In this document: positions 21,498 through 33,845 of the stretch, piece by piece
Layout of the letters: every line of letters starts with the position of its first letter
Position numbering within the stretch: the first letter of the stretch is position 1
Translations under genes and position numbers: made by a program
NCBI RefSeq assembly: GCF_918797505.1
Contig: NC_092796.1
Coordinates: forward strand, 52,916,851 to 52,980,850
Source: Bemisia tabaci
Lineage: Eukaryota; Arthropoda; Insecta; Hemiptera; Aleyrodidae
DNA length: 64,000 bases
Direction of reading: 5' to 3'
The notes under the pieces: model-generated
What the model was told of the DNA's origin: nothing
Databases searched by the model: none
The model's input: the letters and a program-made list of their open reading frames with translations, nothing else

Positions 21498-24400
21498 ATA
21501 CTATTGTGGAAAACTTTAAATTTATCCAAATTACAATAATGATATGGTGTCATCCATCGTGTAATTAGTCGAATAGTGGCTTTAATTTCCATCAGTAATG
21601 CATATGTAGGATGAACAATTTATTTAATGTTTCAATCAAATATGAAGAGGTTTGCGCTCCATGACGTATCTTATTAAATAAGATCTTTGAGGAAATAGAG
21701 ACTCCCTTGTATATGAAAGATCAACATGAGTTATTCGCAAAAATTGTCTTTTCATGCGGGATATTTGAATGATCCCTAACAAGCGTGGAGCAAGGCTAGA
21801 CTCATTATTGCAGTCTCTTTGGACGGATTGAATTACGTAAAGTTGAATTTAAAGGAAGAAAGCGCAGATACGAACATGACGTAATTGCGTATATTTCACC
21901 GAGATTGCGAGGAAGCGGAACACTATATTTCCGGGAGTAAAGATGCTGAATGGAGCCTGATGCATGGTAGGGGTGGGGGAAATGACGTGAGAGACGTCTT
22001 CATACTGAAATGTCTGAATTCCGTCTGAAAAATTGGGTGTTGGGTCTCGGATCCAAGGAAAATACGGTCTTAAATGAGGCGACCTGAATCAGCCTAATAC
22101 GTCAACCTTTGCAAATGATATTGGACCACAAGTTTTCTCTTTTGTATTAAAATCAATTTTCCAGGTTATGAAATTCAGAAAATTTGATAATTTTCCCAAA
22201 AATTTGGAGGGGCTGAAGCTCTGACACGTTTTTAAGGAAACAATTTTGGCGAAAAAGTTTTATTTTGGTACATAGAACAGCAGAACACGCCCCTGGAGTC
22301 TGGCGGTTAAATCTCAGAACACCCTGCATAGTTGAGATGTCGTAAAATTTGATTTGTTTGACCCTCCTTCTATGGCAAAGACTAATTTTGGGCTTCGGAT
22401 TTTAGGGACACAAATCTTCACTGTATAGCTTGCGTAAAAAAAAACACAGTCCCAAATTTTTCCCATAACATTTCGGTATTCATTTTTTTTTTAAAAAAAT
22501 TAAGATTTAGATTTAAAATTTGCAACATCGTTCTACTGAATAATATTTGATTAAAAAAAAAAAAAAAAAAAAACATAAAAGAAATTTGTCGTTACGTATC
22601 GGCAACACTATGCCATAGAAGGTTAAGGAGAGCTTACTTACCGGAACCAGCCCTCTGAAACAGTGTACTATTTCACCGCGGGAAATAATGAGAGGAGAAC
22701 ATATCCCTTTCCTCGAGGTATCAACGTATAAATCCGAGAGTGCCGGGAAAACGTCTTGTCATCAATACGTCAGGTTTCAATATTTTGCGAGAGGAACAAA
22801 TCCTGTGTTGCTACATCGCAAATTTCGATCAATAGATTCGGTGGATACCTGCGGGACGCGATTCAAAACGTCCATATTGACGCGATGGAACATTTTTCGA
22901 AGATCCTTGAGAATCCCCTCGTGTAGTGAAGCTGCTGATACCTGTCGATATCACTTGATACACTGTGAGAGCAGATGAAGTAATTTATGAGGGATTTGTT
23001 GAGGCACCCGATCATTACGCTCCTACGTCCGACAATCAAGGGCATGTGATCTCCAGAGCGGTGTATCAATTTCCTGCTCGAAGATATACCTGCCTTTGTG
23101 CCACATCATACACGAGAAGCAAGACCAAACTGCGCACTGCGCAGGTCAGTCATTCTCGACGACGAGTTTTGGAATTCTACTACGCAATGACGTATAATTG
23201 GCTGCCTGGTGCCTGCAATGTATTTCTTATGGGACCAGCCAGACGTCAGATTGGCTGCTGCAGAGTTATAGCCGAGCCGCGCGGGGAAGTGGATTTCAAA
23301 AAGATGCGCAATAATAACTGACCTGTGTAGATTGGTTTTGATGAGGAGACTCAGGCAAAGTTTCAGTTATTGCCATGCTTGAGGCCGAAGGTAACGCAGA
23401 TAATCCACGAACTTAAGAATGAATCGAGAGCAACGTATTATTCTTGTAGCCGTGGAAGTTGGAGATAGCAGTTCTGCGATTGAAAATAGTTCAAAATAGC
23501 AATTTCATAAAAACTGCGAATATTAGGTTTAAGTATTTTTGTCTTTGGTATTTTCAATACCAGGAAATATTACTCCTAGAATTGTTCGTCTCGTCTTCAA
23601 TTATCTATCGTAAAAAATAACGTATTTTTGTTTTAAAAAAATTAGATTTTTATGTAAGTCGATTTTTTTATCGATTATAAGGGTTATAATTTGAGGAGCT
23701 TGAAGAACAAGGTGCAAAAGTGCAGTTTTTGCTATTCTACGAAACATGTTAACAAGGTTTCAAAAATATCCTTATGGCTAAAAGAAAGCTTATATTTATT
23801 TTTTGAGGCTTAAAAATTTGGATTTTATCCGTAAATTATTCTCAGAATATAATTTAGGACTAATTTGAAGTTAGATTCATAAACATCTCAATTTTTTCAA
23901 AATCTGCACTTTGAGCCCTATTTTCCGAGCCCTGCTTTATTTGCAGTTTGCAGCAGTGTCGATGGAAACTGGATCCAGCGAAGATTTCCGGTGTACACTG
24001 TGCAAATAATCCTAAATGCTGTATTCATAATTCTAAATAGGGGGGTGTTAAATAACTATCTCGTATTCGAAAATTAAATATTTATCATAAAAATGCATCG
24101 CATATGTATAAAAATCACACTTTCATACCGATTCAATTACAAAATATAAATGCATATAAATACTCTAAAAATATTTTATTAATAAATTATTCTTATTTTT
24201 TAATAAACTTTGCTGCTGAGAATATATACAAAATAAATTAATTCCATCTCATTTACTCTCTCCCTATTGACCACCAAACATTGAAGCCTCCCTTGTTTTC
24301 TTGAGCTGATGAAAGTGGTAGAAAAGGGAATTTTTCTGGAAGTGGGAGCAGCACAAGATGTGATAAGACAAACGGTTATGCAATTTTCCAGAGAATAAAA

Positions 24401-25016
24401 TCCAGACTCACAGTCGACAACATTGTCACCAACTCTGATAACAAGAAACTTCCCACCAAAGTCGTCGCATGAGCTCTGGTAGAGTGAATTCACTATCCCA
24501 AAGTGTCAAATCGAATCTTCCCCATACAACTTTCCTGGAGGAAGCTTCCAAGATGTGATCAGGTGTTTTCTCTTTCCACATTCATATCTGCATGTGAAAC
24601 CACGTTTGTGGTTCCTTCTGATGAAATTTAATCAAAGCAACAGTAGACGGCGGCTAGAGGCTATGAATGAAAGGAATGAGGCAAAAGAGGGGGGGGGGGG
24701 AAGTTGGTACAGGATGCACAAAAAGCTTTTTGGCTTCTCATCTTATATTACATTTGATGCAACTTGCCTTCAGGATAGTGATCTTACTTCTGATGTTGAC
24801 TTTCAAGAGAATCGTTAAAATTTGAAATAAGATCCTGCATGAAAGTAAAAACATCCTTTAGTTTCAAAATCCAATACAACTGACCATGGTTCCTGCGTCA
24901 GTTTCAGTCCGCTTCGCATCAGCTATTTACTTAGACTACGTATATCATGGGCCTACCCCTCTAACTTCACTGCATACTCCCACTGCAACGTATCAAAAGT
25001 TCCGGTTATGTTTAAT

Positions 25017-25053
<37 letters not shown>

Positions 25054-25326
25054 AATTTTTTGTTGATATTTTTGAGTAAGTGAAAAAAATTCTCAACGTT
25101 TTTCGAGAAAAACTATTGATTGGTTGTCGTTCAATAAGATAAAACATGAGTAGTAATTTGCAACGTTGCGACCGGAGGAACACATTTACCGACTTCAACC
25201 ATAGACAGAGAATGACCCACTTGGACGTAAAAATACTAGAAAAAAAAAAAAAATATTATGTGTATAGAATTCGCGTGCAGCATAGTTTATTTAGCAGAAA
25301 TACATCCAATCGGATCAAATGCAGTC
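21498..25326. other. Unassigned sequence, longest gene-free and family-free stretch
   Basis: No confident gene. A broken A run lies at 22,552-22,573 and a 32-bp T run at 25,018-25,049. Two overlapping plus frames (22,688-22,978 and 22,965-23,321) have mixed composition but no motif I recognise. A minus frame near 24.5 kb is listed separately as a doubtful zinc-finger-like piece. Confidence 0.4.
24506..24640 (-). other. Doubtful zinc-finger-like coding scrap
   Basis: One minus frame reads NHKRGFTCRYECGKRKHLIT and runs to a stop at 24,506-24,508. The C-x3-C spacing followed by a single H resembles half of a lola-type C2H2 finger (HLRYECGK...), but the second histidine is missing and no upstream finger is seen. 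It may be a relic or chance. Confidence 0.15.
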
Positions 25327-25330
25327 AATT

Positions 25331-25467
25331 GGACTGCATTTTGCAATTAGGAACTATAAATTCTGGCCCGGTCTAGAAACAACGTATGTGCCATTAGTTT
25401 CCCTATGCACACAAGTGTTTTTTCAAATGAGCCAGAATTTATAGTTCCAAATTGCAAAATGCAGTCC
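25331..25467. mobile_element. GGAC...GTCC family B MITE, 137 bp, TSD AATT
   Basis: Near-perfect palindrome: GGACTGCATTTTGCAATTAG at the left end and its mirror TTGCAAAATGCAGTCC at the right, with GGAACTATAAATTCTGG inside. Flanked by AATT at 25,327-25,330 and 25,468-25,471. A second copy of identical length lies at 40,900-41,036. The GCAATTAGGAACTATA module also occurs inside the large hAT-like element. Confidence 0.88.
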
Positions 25468-25471
25468 AATT

Positions 25472-27237
25472 GACGTTCTGCTCTCTTGTTCGGCACGATA
25501 GATCTCCTCTCAATTCGCATGCCATTTTGAAGCATTCAACAGAAACGAATATATTTTCAAACTAAGCAACCAATAAACCCATATTACTAGTCAAGTACCA
25601 ACTTCAGAGATCTTCCTCATATTGCTTCTCTTCTAATTTTTCTTTGTACGTCGTCGGACCTGTTCCGAGAACTTTCTCCTACATCGCGAAAATAAACAAT
25701 AACAGTTTTGTCATTGACAAATACGTAAACTTAAGTATTGAGAAAGCGCGATCTCGTCCTGAATCAGCTCAATTTCAAGTACAAATAATCGTCCTACCGA
25801 TTTCATGGAACTTTCTGTCCAGCGCAGTGCATTGTATTTATCCCTGAGCGCTCATCAATCATATTTCACGGCGCACCGAAGTTCGGGAGAATCCGAATCC
25901 GAGACGGGAGTATCATAGCTGGCAGATTTTGTCGCATTACGCCGTGGATCCTGAGAACTTTTCTCTCGCTTTTAACATGAATTCATAGGATTTCACAGGA
26001 AAGTGGCAAAGCTAAAAATGAGACTGGATGCATCACTCATTTGGACGCTCCGGGAACTGGAAAAACGTTCTGCCAGGGTTTGTTTCAGATAAGCTTTTCG
26101 ATGGCTGCGAATAAATGGATGTACAAATATCGTATAGTGCCTTAAGCCACATGAAGTTCGCTTTTTTTTATTCTCTACTCTACACTTCACATATCGAACT
26201 CACATTATAAATCTCAAACTGTTAGAAAATACGGCAGAAATGCCGAGATTCGCGTTTTTGGCACTAAGAATCGACACTTCATCAGGAGATACGCACTTTT
26301 GCAATTAGTGTTTTAAACTTGTTGGAGGATTTGAATCATTTAAAGACTAAAAAAAAGGTTTCACACTTAAAATTCCTTATCAGATAAGATTTATTTGGTT
26401 ATCGATGCTCCATCCATCTATGCTTTACGCTTTCCTAATGGACCAGTGGACAAAGTACCTTTTCTTCAATTTTGATTATTCACAGTTAATCAACGAAAGC
26501 TCATTTTATCCGTGCGAAACTTTTTAAATTCACAACCACTTTTGAGTAAATTGCGATCTTGTAAACGGCGACTCTTTCAGTTTCGCCTCAGAATACGATG
26601 ACCGAACCAAGGGACTTAAAATACACAATCTGATCCAGCCGCCTGCGCTCTCTTCTTTGAAATGAGACGTAGAGACCAAAAACAATCTTATTATTTTTTC
26701 AAAATAATATTCCTCGGCATTTTTCGAATGTGCGGCTCGATTTAAAACCCAAAATTATGAACTTTTTGGTCAACATCGTTGTACAAGGCCACTCACAATG
26801 GATACAGAAGAGCGCCTTCAAATCAATCCATAAACTTAATAAAAAATTCTGATACCACTATTCGTGCGTCACGGCAGTCATTTTGCACACCCGGCCATTT
26901 GAAGGCGAATCATTGACTTCAGGCAACGGGGTACGAATTACAGCAACATATCCGTCGCGGTGTTTTGCAGTAGTGCGTAAGTTGTCTTGGGTTTTTCCTG
27001 AGACGCCATGCAAAAATCAGAATAAATTTGGATACAAATTGGTCTAGTACATTCTATTAAAATAACTTTCTTGTTTGAGTCAATTTGGCAACCTCGTAAT
27101 GGAGTTACTTCCCTGTCCGGGAGACGACAATGCAAAATGTAATAATAAATAGAGAATTAATCAAGGATAAAAGACAAGCCAGGGTGAATAATATGTAAAA
27201 TTGTAGAGGGCGCTCTGAAAAACACTCCAAGTCTAAC
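25472..27237. other. Mostly unassigned sequence
   Basis: Apart from a diverged left arm of the 550-bp palindrome starting at about 26,438 (TGGACCAGTGGACAAAGTAC), no repeat partner or gene was recognised. Confidence 0.4.
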
Positions 27238-27241
27238 AATA

Positions 27242-27495
27242 CAGCCGTGTTTAGGAGAAACGCCGAACAAGCCTTCAGACGTTGTCAAGTTTCCTCTGAT
27301 AAAAACCGAATTTACTGAACAAATTCTGAATGTATTTTTTTCAAAATTCGCAGACGATTTTGCACGCAATTTAATCTTAAATATCTGAAAATTTCAAGGA
27401 AAAATATGCATGAATGTCGTCAAAACTACATTTTTTATCAAGGAAAATTTGGCAACTCTCGAATGTTCATACGGCGTTCTTCCTCAGCACGGCAG
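27242..27495. mobile_element. CTGCCGTGCTAAGG-family MITE, copy 2, TSD AATA
   Basis: Palindrome of 254 bp. The left end CAGCCGTGTTTAGGAG and right end CTCAGCACGGCAG are flanked by AATA duplications (27,238-27,241 and 27,496-27,499). Internal GTTGTCAAGTTTCC and GGAAAATTTGGCAAC pair. A further terminal fragment (GAGCTGAGGGAAAATTCCGT) follows at about 27,566-27,630. Confidence 0.88.
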
Positions 27496-27908
27496 AATAA
27501 GAGACTTTACTACGGGCCATACACACAAACATTTCTCATGTGCCCTGTACGGCGGTCAGAGCTCCCGAGCTGAGGGAAAATTCCGTATGAACCTTCGAGC
27601 GAGACTAAATTTCTCTCAATGGAATACAAGTTATTAGGGGAAATTTCCCCTCCACCCTCCTCAGGGAGCTGGGGGGCGGGGGGGCGGAGGTCTATATTCG
27701 AGACCGTGAAAATCAGATTCCTTGAGGACGATTCCCTGTCTAACCTTGCAGTTGTTACTGCCTTCGACTTTAAACAACCAAGAAAAAAGCCTGGCTGGCA
27801 CGGTGCCAATGCGATGCGTGCGCGCAACCACAGGACTCCCCGCTGATTTGAAAAGTGGCGCGTCAATTTGTATTTTTTGCCGAGCGCGCCACTGGAATTG
27901 GCGGGAAC

Positions 27909-28192
27909 CAATAGATCGTATTCGATACATCAAACGGGTGAGATTGTATCGATATCGATTGGTTCAAAACATAAACATAGCCTCAAAAGTAAATTCAGAA
28001 ATCTGAGAGAACGGATCTTTTGAAACAGATTTTTTATACATTTGAGTACTAAATGCCAATGCAAAGTGAAATTGTCAGGAAATTTCTCATTTTCAGCTTT
28101 TCCAATTAAAATCCTTAGAGTTTGGTTTGAGGTTATGTTCTATTGTTTTGAACCAAACGATACATCGAACCGTTATCGAATACGGTCTATTG
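27909..28192. mobile_element. Palindromic element, 284 bp, TIR CAATAGATCGTATTCGATA
   Basis: The ends CAATAGATCGTATTCGATA and TATCGAATACGGTCTATTG are inverted, followed inward by GGTTCAAAACATAAACATAG and the mirror TATGTTCTATTGTTTTGAACC. The interior is AT-rich and non-coding. No TSD is evident. Confidence 0.7.
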
Positions 28193-29190
28193 AAGTTCCG
28201 ACTTGTTTACATTCGCATTGATGGTACATAACCAAGACGTAAACAAACGTGGTTTTCTTCTCTATATTCTCGTGAGTTTTGTGAGTAGAAGTCCTCGAAT
28301 GCGAATATTTAAAGTTGCCCGAGGTTCTTGATTTTTTGGATAGGTGCAGAGTAGTTTCTATTTTCATATGCAAGCCATATCCCTCCGAAGAATATTCAAT
28401 TCGGTGTTCCCAGTTCAATTTCCAACGACTCCAGGTGTGCTAGCAGTGATGTGCTCTCATCTGTAAGTTCTTGTTAATAGTTGATTTTTTCCTTCTCCCA
28501 GTTTTTCTAGCACTGTAGGTACTGTTTGATTACTGTGGCTTTCAAATTCCATAAAATTTCAGACCTACCATTTTGTTTCATTTGTCACTATATATTTATC
28601 ACCAGGGATTCACTCTCATGTTACGGTCTACCTACTCCAAGTGTTTTTTAATGTCAGCGTTCATACCAATTAATTTATACTCTGAGTCACTTCAAACAGG
28701 GTTTTCATAGCTGAGAGATGAAGTACCTCTTTCTCAGAAATAATTCTATGGAAGGTCTCACTCAAACGCAGATTCGAATCTATTGAGCACTGTCCGTCTA
28801 TTAGGAGCCAGCCAAAGTTTGATTTTTACATGATGATCATGCCTTTAAATTGTTGATTTCATGCCTCAGGTGTCGCAGATTTATGCATAGATATCCCTCA
28901 AATATTGATAACAGGATGGAATGAATGTTCCTTGAAATCTTGAAGCATAGGCACTTATTATTAGAGAAGGAAGGAAAATGAGTTGATCTGACGACAAACA
29001 AAGCGTGAATAAAACGCATCCATGAACATTCACTTTAAATGTCTAAAGTGACAAGACTTCGAAATTCTTTCAATCAAATCCATTTTTTCCCCTCTGCTCA
29101 CTATACTGCAGCCATTTATTCTACACTGCTAAAACCCACTGGGATATACAAGGTTCCATTACAATGCCATAGGTATTCAAATTCAAATTC

Positions 29191-29193
<3 letters not shown>
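28193..29193. other. Unassigned sequence
   Basis: No gene or family member was recognised. A 44-bp T run (29,194-29,237) follows immediately. Confidence 0.4.

Positions 29194-29237
<44 letters not shown>
29194..29237. repeat. Poly(T) run, 44 bp
   Basis: Uninterrupted T tract about 36 bp outside the left end of the foldback structure. If the foldback was retroposed or template-copied this could be a tail, but orientation and TSD do not prove it. Confidence 0.9.
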
Positions 29238-29240
<3 letters not shown>

Positions 29241-29364
29241 ACTTCAAATAGCTCACAAGGGCTAATGCGCTTTATAGTCAGAGAGCCAGACGACTTTGAG
29301 TGACAAACTCGGGATACATGTTTTGACCCCCTAAATCGATAGCCTTGCATGCACTGAGACGGAA

Positions 29365-29745
29365 AATTTTTGTCTGCCGCCCTCTAGCCTGTGCCATCAC
29401 CCTCATCTAGGCCCTCAAAGTGGTCCAAAAAACACCATCTGGTGACAAACTCCTGACGCTCGGCAGACAAGTCTATTATTAAAGATCATACCCAGGGTGA
29501 TTAGAAAAACTTTGTCTGCCACCCTCTAGCCTGTGCCATCACCCTCATCTAGGCCCTCAAAGTGGTCCAAAAAACACCATCTGGTGACAAACTCCTGACG
29601 CTCGGCAGACAAGTCTATTATTAAAGATCATACCCAGGGTGACTAGAAAAACTTTGTCTGCCACCCTCTAGCCTGTGCCATCACCCTCATCTAGGCCCTC
29701 AAAGTGGTCCAAAAAACACCATCTGGTGACAAACTCCTGACGCTT
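29365..29745 (+). repeat. 142-bp tandem repeats, left foldback arm
   Basis: CCTCTAGCCTGTGCCATCAC starts at 29,381, 29,523 and 29,665, an exact 142-bp period, giving about 2.7 units with only one or two differences. Units include GGTCCAAAAAACACCATC, GACAAACTCCTGACGC and GGCAGACAAGTCTATTATT. Confidence 0.97.
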
Positions 29746-30140
29746 AGTGCGGTTGCAGATGTACTCCTGTGTGCAGCTTGTGTAATAAAGTTTGAATGAT
29801 ACATCATTCTCTTCGTTTTTTCGTGTAGAATCCGATTTTCGATGTTGTCAAGTCCAAAAATGATGCTGGTGCCCCCAATTCAAGATGGCGCCCAAAATGG
29901 CCGCCCCGGGGGTCAAAATTCCATAATTTGAGAATATTGTCGAGTTTGGTATCTATTTATATGTAATTTTGGTCGTAGAATTCATATCTGGTGTCAAAAA
30001 ATCATTTAAACCCCTTAGGGACCGTCAAATCCAAGATGGCGGCCAAAATTTCAACTTTAATGATAATTACCCAAAATGCACCTTTCACTGTCGAATGACG
30101 TGTCTTCATTCATGTTAATTAGGTCAGAAAACCTACAAGG

Positions 30141-30665
30141 GAGGTCTACAATGCCACTGCACCCTATGGAGGGCCAGGGTTCACCCCCTCCTACCCCCAA
30201 TATGGCCGCCGCGGAGGGCATAAATAGTGACATTCTCTCAGAACGTCATAGTAGGTGTCGATTCCTATGTAAATTGAGGCGTAAATTCCAAATTTCAAGT
30301 CATAAATCGCAAATGTGAGACTTGCAATGGCTTATCCCCTATATGGGGCCAGGGGAACCCCCTCAACCCCCTCTTCTTTCTAATATGGCTGCCATGGGGG
30401 GCATAAATAGTGAAATTCTCTCAGGACGTCATGTGAGGTGTCGATTCTTATGTAAGTAGAGGCTTAGATTCCGAATTCCAAGTCGGATTTCGCAAATTAG
30501 AGGTCTGGAATGCCATTACCCCTACGGGGGGCCAGGAGCAACCCCGTACCCTCTTCAAAACGGCCGCCGGGGGTACATAGTTGCAGTGAAATTCTCTCAA
30601 AGCGGCATGTGAGGTGTCGATTCTCATGTAAGTTGAGGCGTAGATTCCGAATTTTAAGTTAGAAA
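30141..30665 (+). repeat. Degenerate tandem repeats of about 180 bp, left arm
   Basis: Three units begin near 30,141, 30,317 and 30,500. Each has a short GGTCTRSAATGCC head, a GGGGCCAGG...CCCC block, an ATATGGCYGCC block, TAGTGAAATTCTCTCA and GGTGTCGATTCTTATGTAA. The right arm carries the same units plus one more at about 32,450-32,620. Confidence 0.85.
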
Positions 30666-31470
30666 TCGTCAATATCTCAAAGTGACAAAAATACTTAAGC
30701 ATGGCAATCGCTCTGGCCTTCATCTTGGAATAAAGAATGCATCTTGGGTTGGGTTCAGTTATGTCGAAAGAGCTGGAAATGAATCGGATAATTTAATGGT
30801 GATTGACATATTTCACCGGTGTTCTTTTTCAAATGTACACAGAGGATTCTTATTGGTTTCTGGTTCTTTCATTATTAGATAACTGGATAATAGATGGTTC
30901 TTTTTGTAATCGATTTTCTTCTAGCAGGAGCGTGCGTTTTGTTGCAGATAACGCAGGAAACTGTAGGTGTCGCTTCCACTAGGAGACGAAACCCTGCGCT
31001 ACAAAAAGCACTCCAATTGTCCAGTTGTTTTAATTGCAATTAAACTGAGTGCGTTCATAAACAAGAACATAGGAACTCTGAATGCAGATACACACTTCGT
31101 CGGCAAAAAAATTATATTTTTGTGGGAATTTTTAAAAATGAAAAAAACAGAAGCCCACCTGAGTCCTTTGCGTAAGTACATAGAAAAAGAATACGCGTGA
31201 AATTTGTCAATTACCATTAAGATCACCAATTCATTTCCAGCTCTTTCGACAAAAATGAACCCAAGCAGCATTTTTAGTCCAAAATGTAGGCCAAAGCGGT
31301 TGCCATATATTTAAGTATTTTCGTCACTATGGGATATTTACATGTTTTGACTTGTGATTCGAAATCCACGCCTCAGATTAAAAACAAATCGACACCTACT
31401 ATGCCGCTTTGAGAGAATTTCACTGTTCCTATCTGGGCGAATATTGGAATAGCGGACATTTCAGGGTGAA
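30580..31470. repeat. Inner diverged inverted repeat in the foldback loop
   Basis: A left stretch (about 30,580-30,880, with GTCGAAAGAGCTGGAAATGA) and a right stretch (about 31,130-31,470, with TCATTTCCAGCTCTTTCGAC) are inverted copies at clearly lower similarity than the outer arms. The right stretch again ends in the CTTTGAGAGAATTTCACTG motif of the 180-bp units, so it looks like an older copy of the same arm. Confidence 0.75.
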
Positions 31471-32449
31471 AAAAGTCGATAAATCAAGTTCATATTTTCC
31501 CTTGGAAGTTATGTGTTTTCTTAATTCTGGACGATTTCTGGAATCTGAAAACGTATATGGTCCCAATGTTATCGGATATTTTTTTTAATACAGTTTTTCC
31601 TGTACAAACTCCAGCTATTTATGACGGTTATGAGCATGTGACAGTCATGAGTTTCGCAACATAAATGCTGCACGAGCCGTCATCTATGGAAACGAACATA
31701 TGAGCACCAGATCTCTATCTTGGATTTCTATCTTGGTATCTTGGTTTCTATCTTGGTATAGGTAAGGATATGCCCTTCAACACATGGCACGCATGATTTT
31801 AATGAAAAACATTTCCAAATATAAAAAAACTAGCGTGACGGTCGTGAGTTCCCAAGTAAACAGAATTATTACTTGCCAACTATTATTATTGCGATTCACC
31901 AAAAACTTCAACCTGGTAATGATAAATACTTCGTCCCACTTCAGGGCATCCCTGGGCATCACCGACGCCGACCAGATTCCGGTTTTACAAACAGTTTGGT
32001 AGGAGCATTTATCTCTAGAGTCTAGCTGTGACGGTCGTGAGTAAACTTTTTCGAACGTTCTTATCCGCTTGTGAATGAATTATAATTGTCTTCTATTTAT
32101 TTATTTATAATGAAGAAACGTATTACAGTATTTCATGATGTGCAAGTTCTCGAATAACGGTTTACTCTTTGAAATGTAACAGTGCAAGCTAGGAACCCCA
32201 TGTAGTGTCGGAATGTCTGTGGTCGCAATGCGGGAGACAGTCGTGCGTTTGACTTCATTCAAAGGGTAAAAATTACCAAAAAACAAGAACTTTAGCTAAT
32301 TTTTTAATGTTTGTTTTTCGGAAAAAGTGTTTTCTTCATATAAAGGCCAAAAAAATAGGAGTAGAACATATTTATATGCTAATAAAATACCAGGGACAAG
32401 AATCTACCTACCATATTTGAAATTTTCGCATATGTAATATATTATATGC
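31471..32449. other. Non-repeated part of the foldback loop
   Basis: No gene was recognised. It contains a small TCTATCTTGG-type tandem run at about 31,718-31,760 and three short GTGACGGTCGTGAGT-like segments (near 31,640, 31,835, 32,025). This block separates the older inner arm from the outer right arm, so it may be a later insertion. Confidence 0.45.
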
Positions 32450-33468
32450 CCCTCTCAGCGGCCGTTTTGGAGAGAAAAGGGGGTTGCTCTTGGCCCCCCG
32501 TAAGGTGTAATGGCATTCCAGACCATCAGTTTGCAATTTCCGACTTAGAATTCGGAATCTACGCCTCAACTTACATGAGAATCGACACCTCACATGCCGC
32601 TTTGAGAGAATTTCACTGCAACTATGTACCCCCGGCGGCCGTTTTGAAGAGGGTACGGGGTTGCTCCTGGCTCCCCGTAGGGGTAATGGCATTCCAGACC
32701 TCTAATTTGCGAAACCCGACTTGGAATTCGGAATCTAAGCCTCTACTTACATAAGAATCGACACCTCACATGACGTCCTGAGAGAATTTCACTATTTATG
32801 CCCCCCATGGCAGCCATATTAGAAAGAAGAGGGGGTTGAGGGGGTTCCCCTGGCCCCATATAGGGGATAAGCCATTGCAAGTCTCACATTTGCGATTTAT
32901 GACTTGAAATTTGGAATTTACGCCTCAATTTACATAGGAATCGACACCTACTATGACGTTCTGAGAGAATGTCACTATTTATGCCCTCCGCGGCGGCCAT
33001 ATTGGGGGTAGGAGGGGGTGAACCCTGGCCCTCCATAGGGTGCAGTGGCATTGTAGACCTCCCTTGTAGGTTTTCTGACCTAATTAACATGAATGAAGAC
33101 ACGTCATTCGACAGTGAAAGGTGCATTTTGGGTAATTATCATTAAAGTTGAAATTTTGGCCGCCATCTTGGATTTGACGGTCCCTAAGGGGTTTAAATGA
33201 TTTTTTGACACCAGATATGAATTCTACGACCAAAATTACATATAAATAGATACCAAACTCGACAATATTCTCAAATTATGGAATTTTGACCCCCGGGGCG
33301 GCCATTTTGGGCGCCATCTTGAATTGGGGGCACCAGCATCATTTTTGGACTTGACAACATCGAAAATCGGATTCTACACGAAAAAACGAAGAGACTGATG
33401 TATCATTCAAACTTTATTACACAAGCTGCACACAGGAGTACATCTGCAACCGCACTAAGCGTCAGGAG

Positions 33469-33845
33469 TTTGTCACCAGATGGTGTTTTTTGGACCACTT
33501 TGAGGGCCTAGATGAGGGTGATGGCACAGGCTAGAGGGTGGCAGACAAAGTTTTTCTAGTCACCCTGGGTATGATCTTTAATAATAGACTTGTCTGCCGA
33601 GCGTCAGGAGTTTGTCACCAGATGGTGTTTTTTGGACCACTTTGAGGGCCTAGATGAGGGTGATGGCACAGGCTAGAGGGTGGCAGACAAAGTTTTTCTA
33701 ATCACCCTGGGTATGATCTTTAATAATAGACTTGTCTGCCGAGCGTCAGGAGTTTGTCACCAGATGGTGTTTTTTGGACCACTTTGAGGGCCTAGATGAG
33801 GGTGATGGCACAGGCTAGAGGGCGGCAGACAAAAATTTTCCGTCT
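33469..33845 (-). repeat. 142-bp tandem repeats, right foldback arm
   Basis: Reverse complement of the array at 29,365-29,745, with the same number of units and the same truncation point beside the GCACTAAGCGTCAGG segment. Confidence 0.96.

Noticed and set aside
22688..23321. Two overlapping plus-strand frames as a frameshifted gene.
   Set aside because: No recognised motif, no splice support that I can see, and no similarity between the frames and a known family.
24200..24493. 97-codon minus frame rich in cysteine as a secreted protein.
   Set aside because: No signal peptide or conserved cysteine pattern, and it ends in AT-rich sequence. Only the separate zinc-finger-like scrap next to it was kept, at low confidence.
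29381..29745. CRISPR-like array from regularly spaced repeats.
   Set aside because: The whole 142-bp unit is repeated without unique spacers, and the sequence is eukaryotic.
30076..30318. An 80-codon frame conserved exactly at 32,884-33,126 on the other strand.
   Set aside because: Identity is explained by the foldback arms. The peptide is a by-product of the repeat units and has no domain signature.
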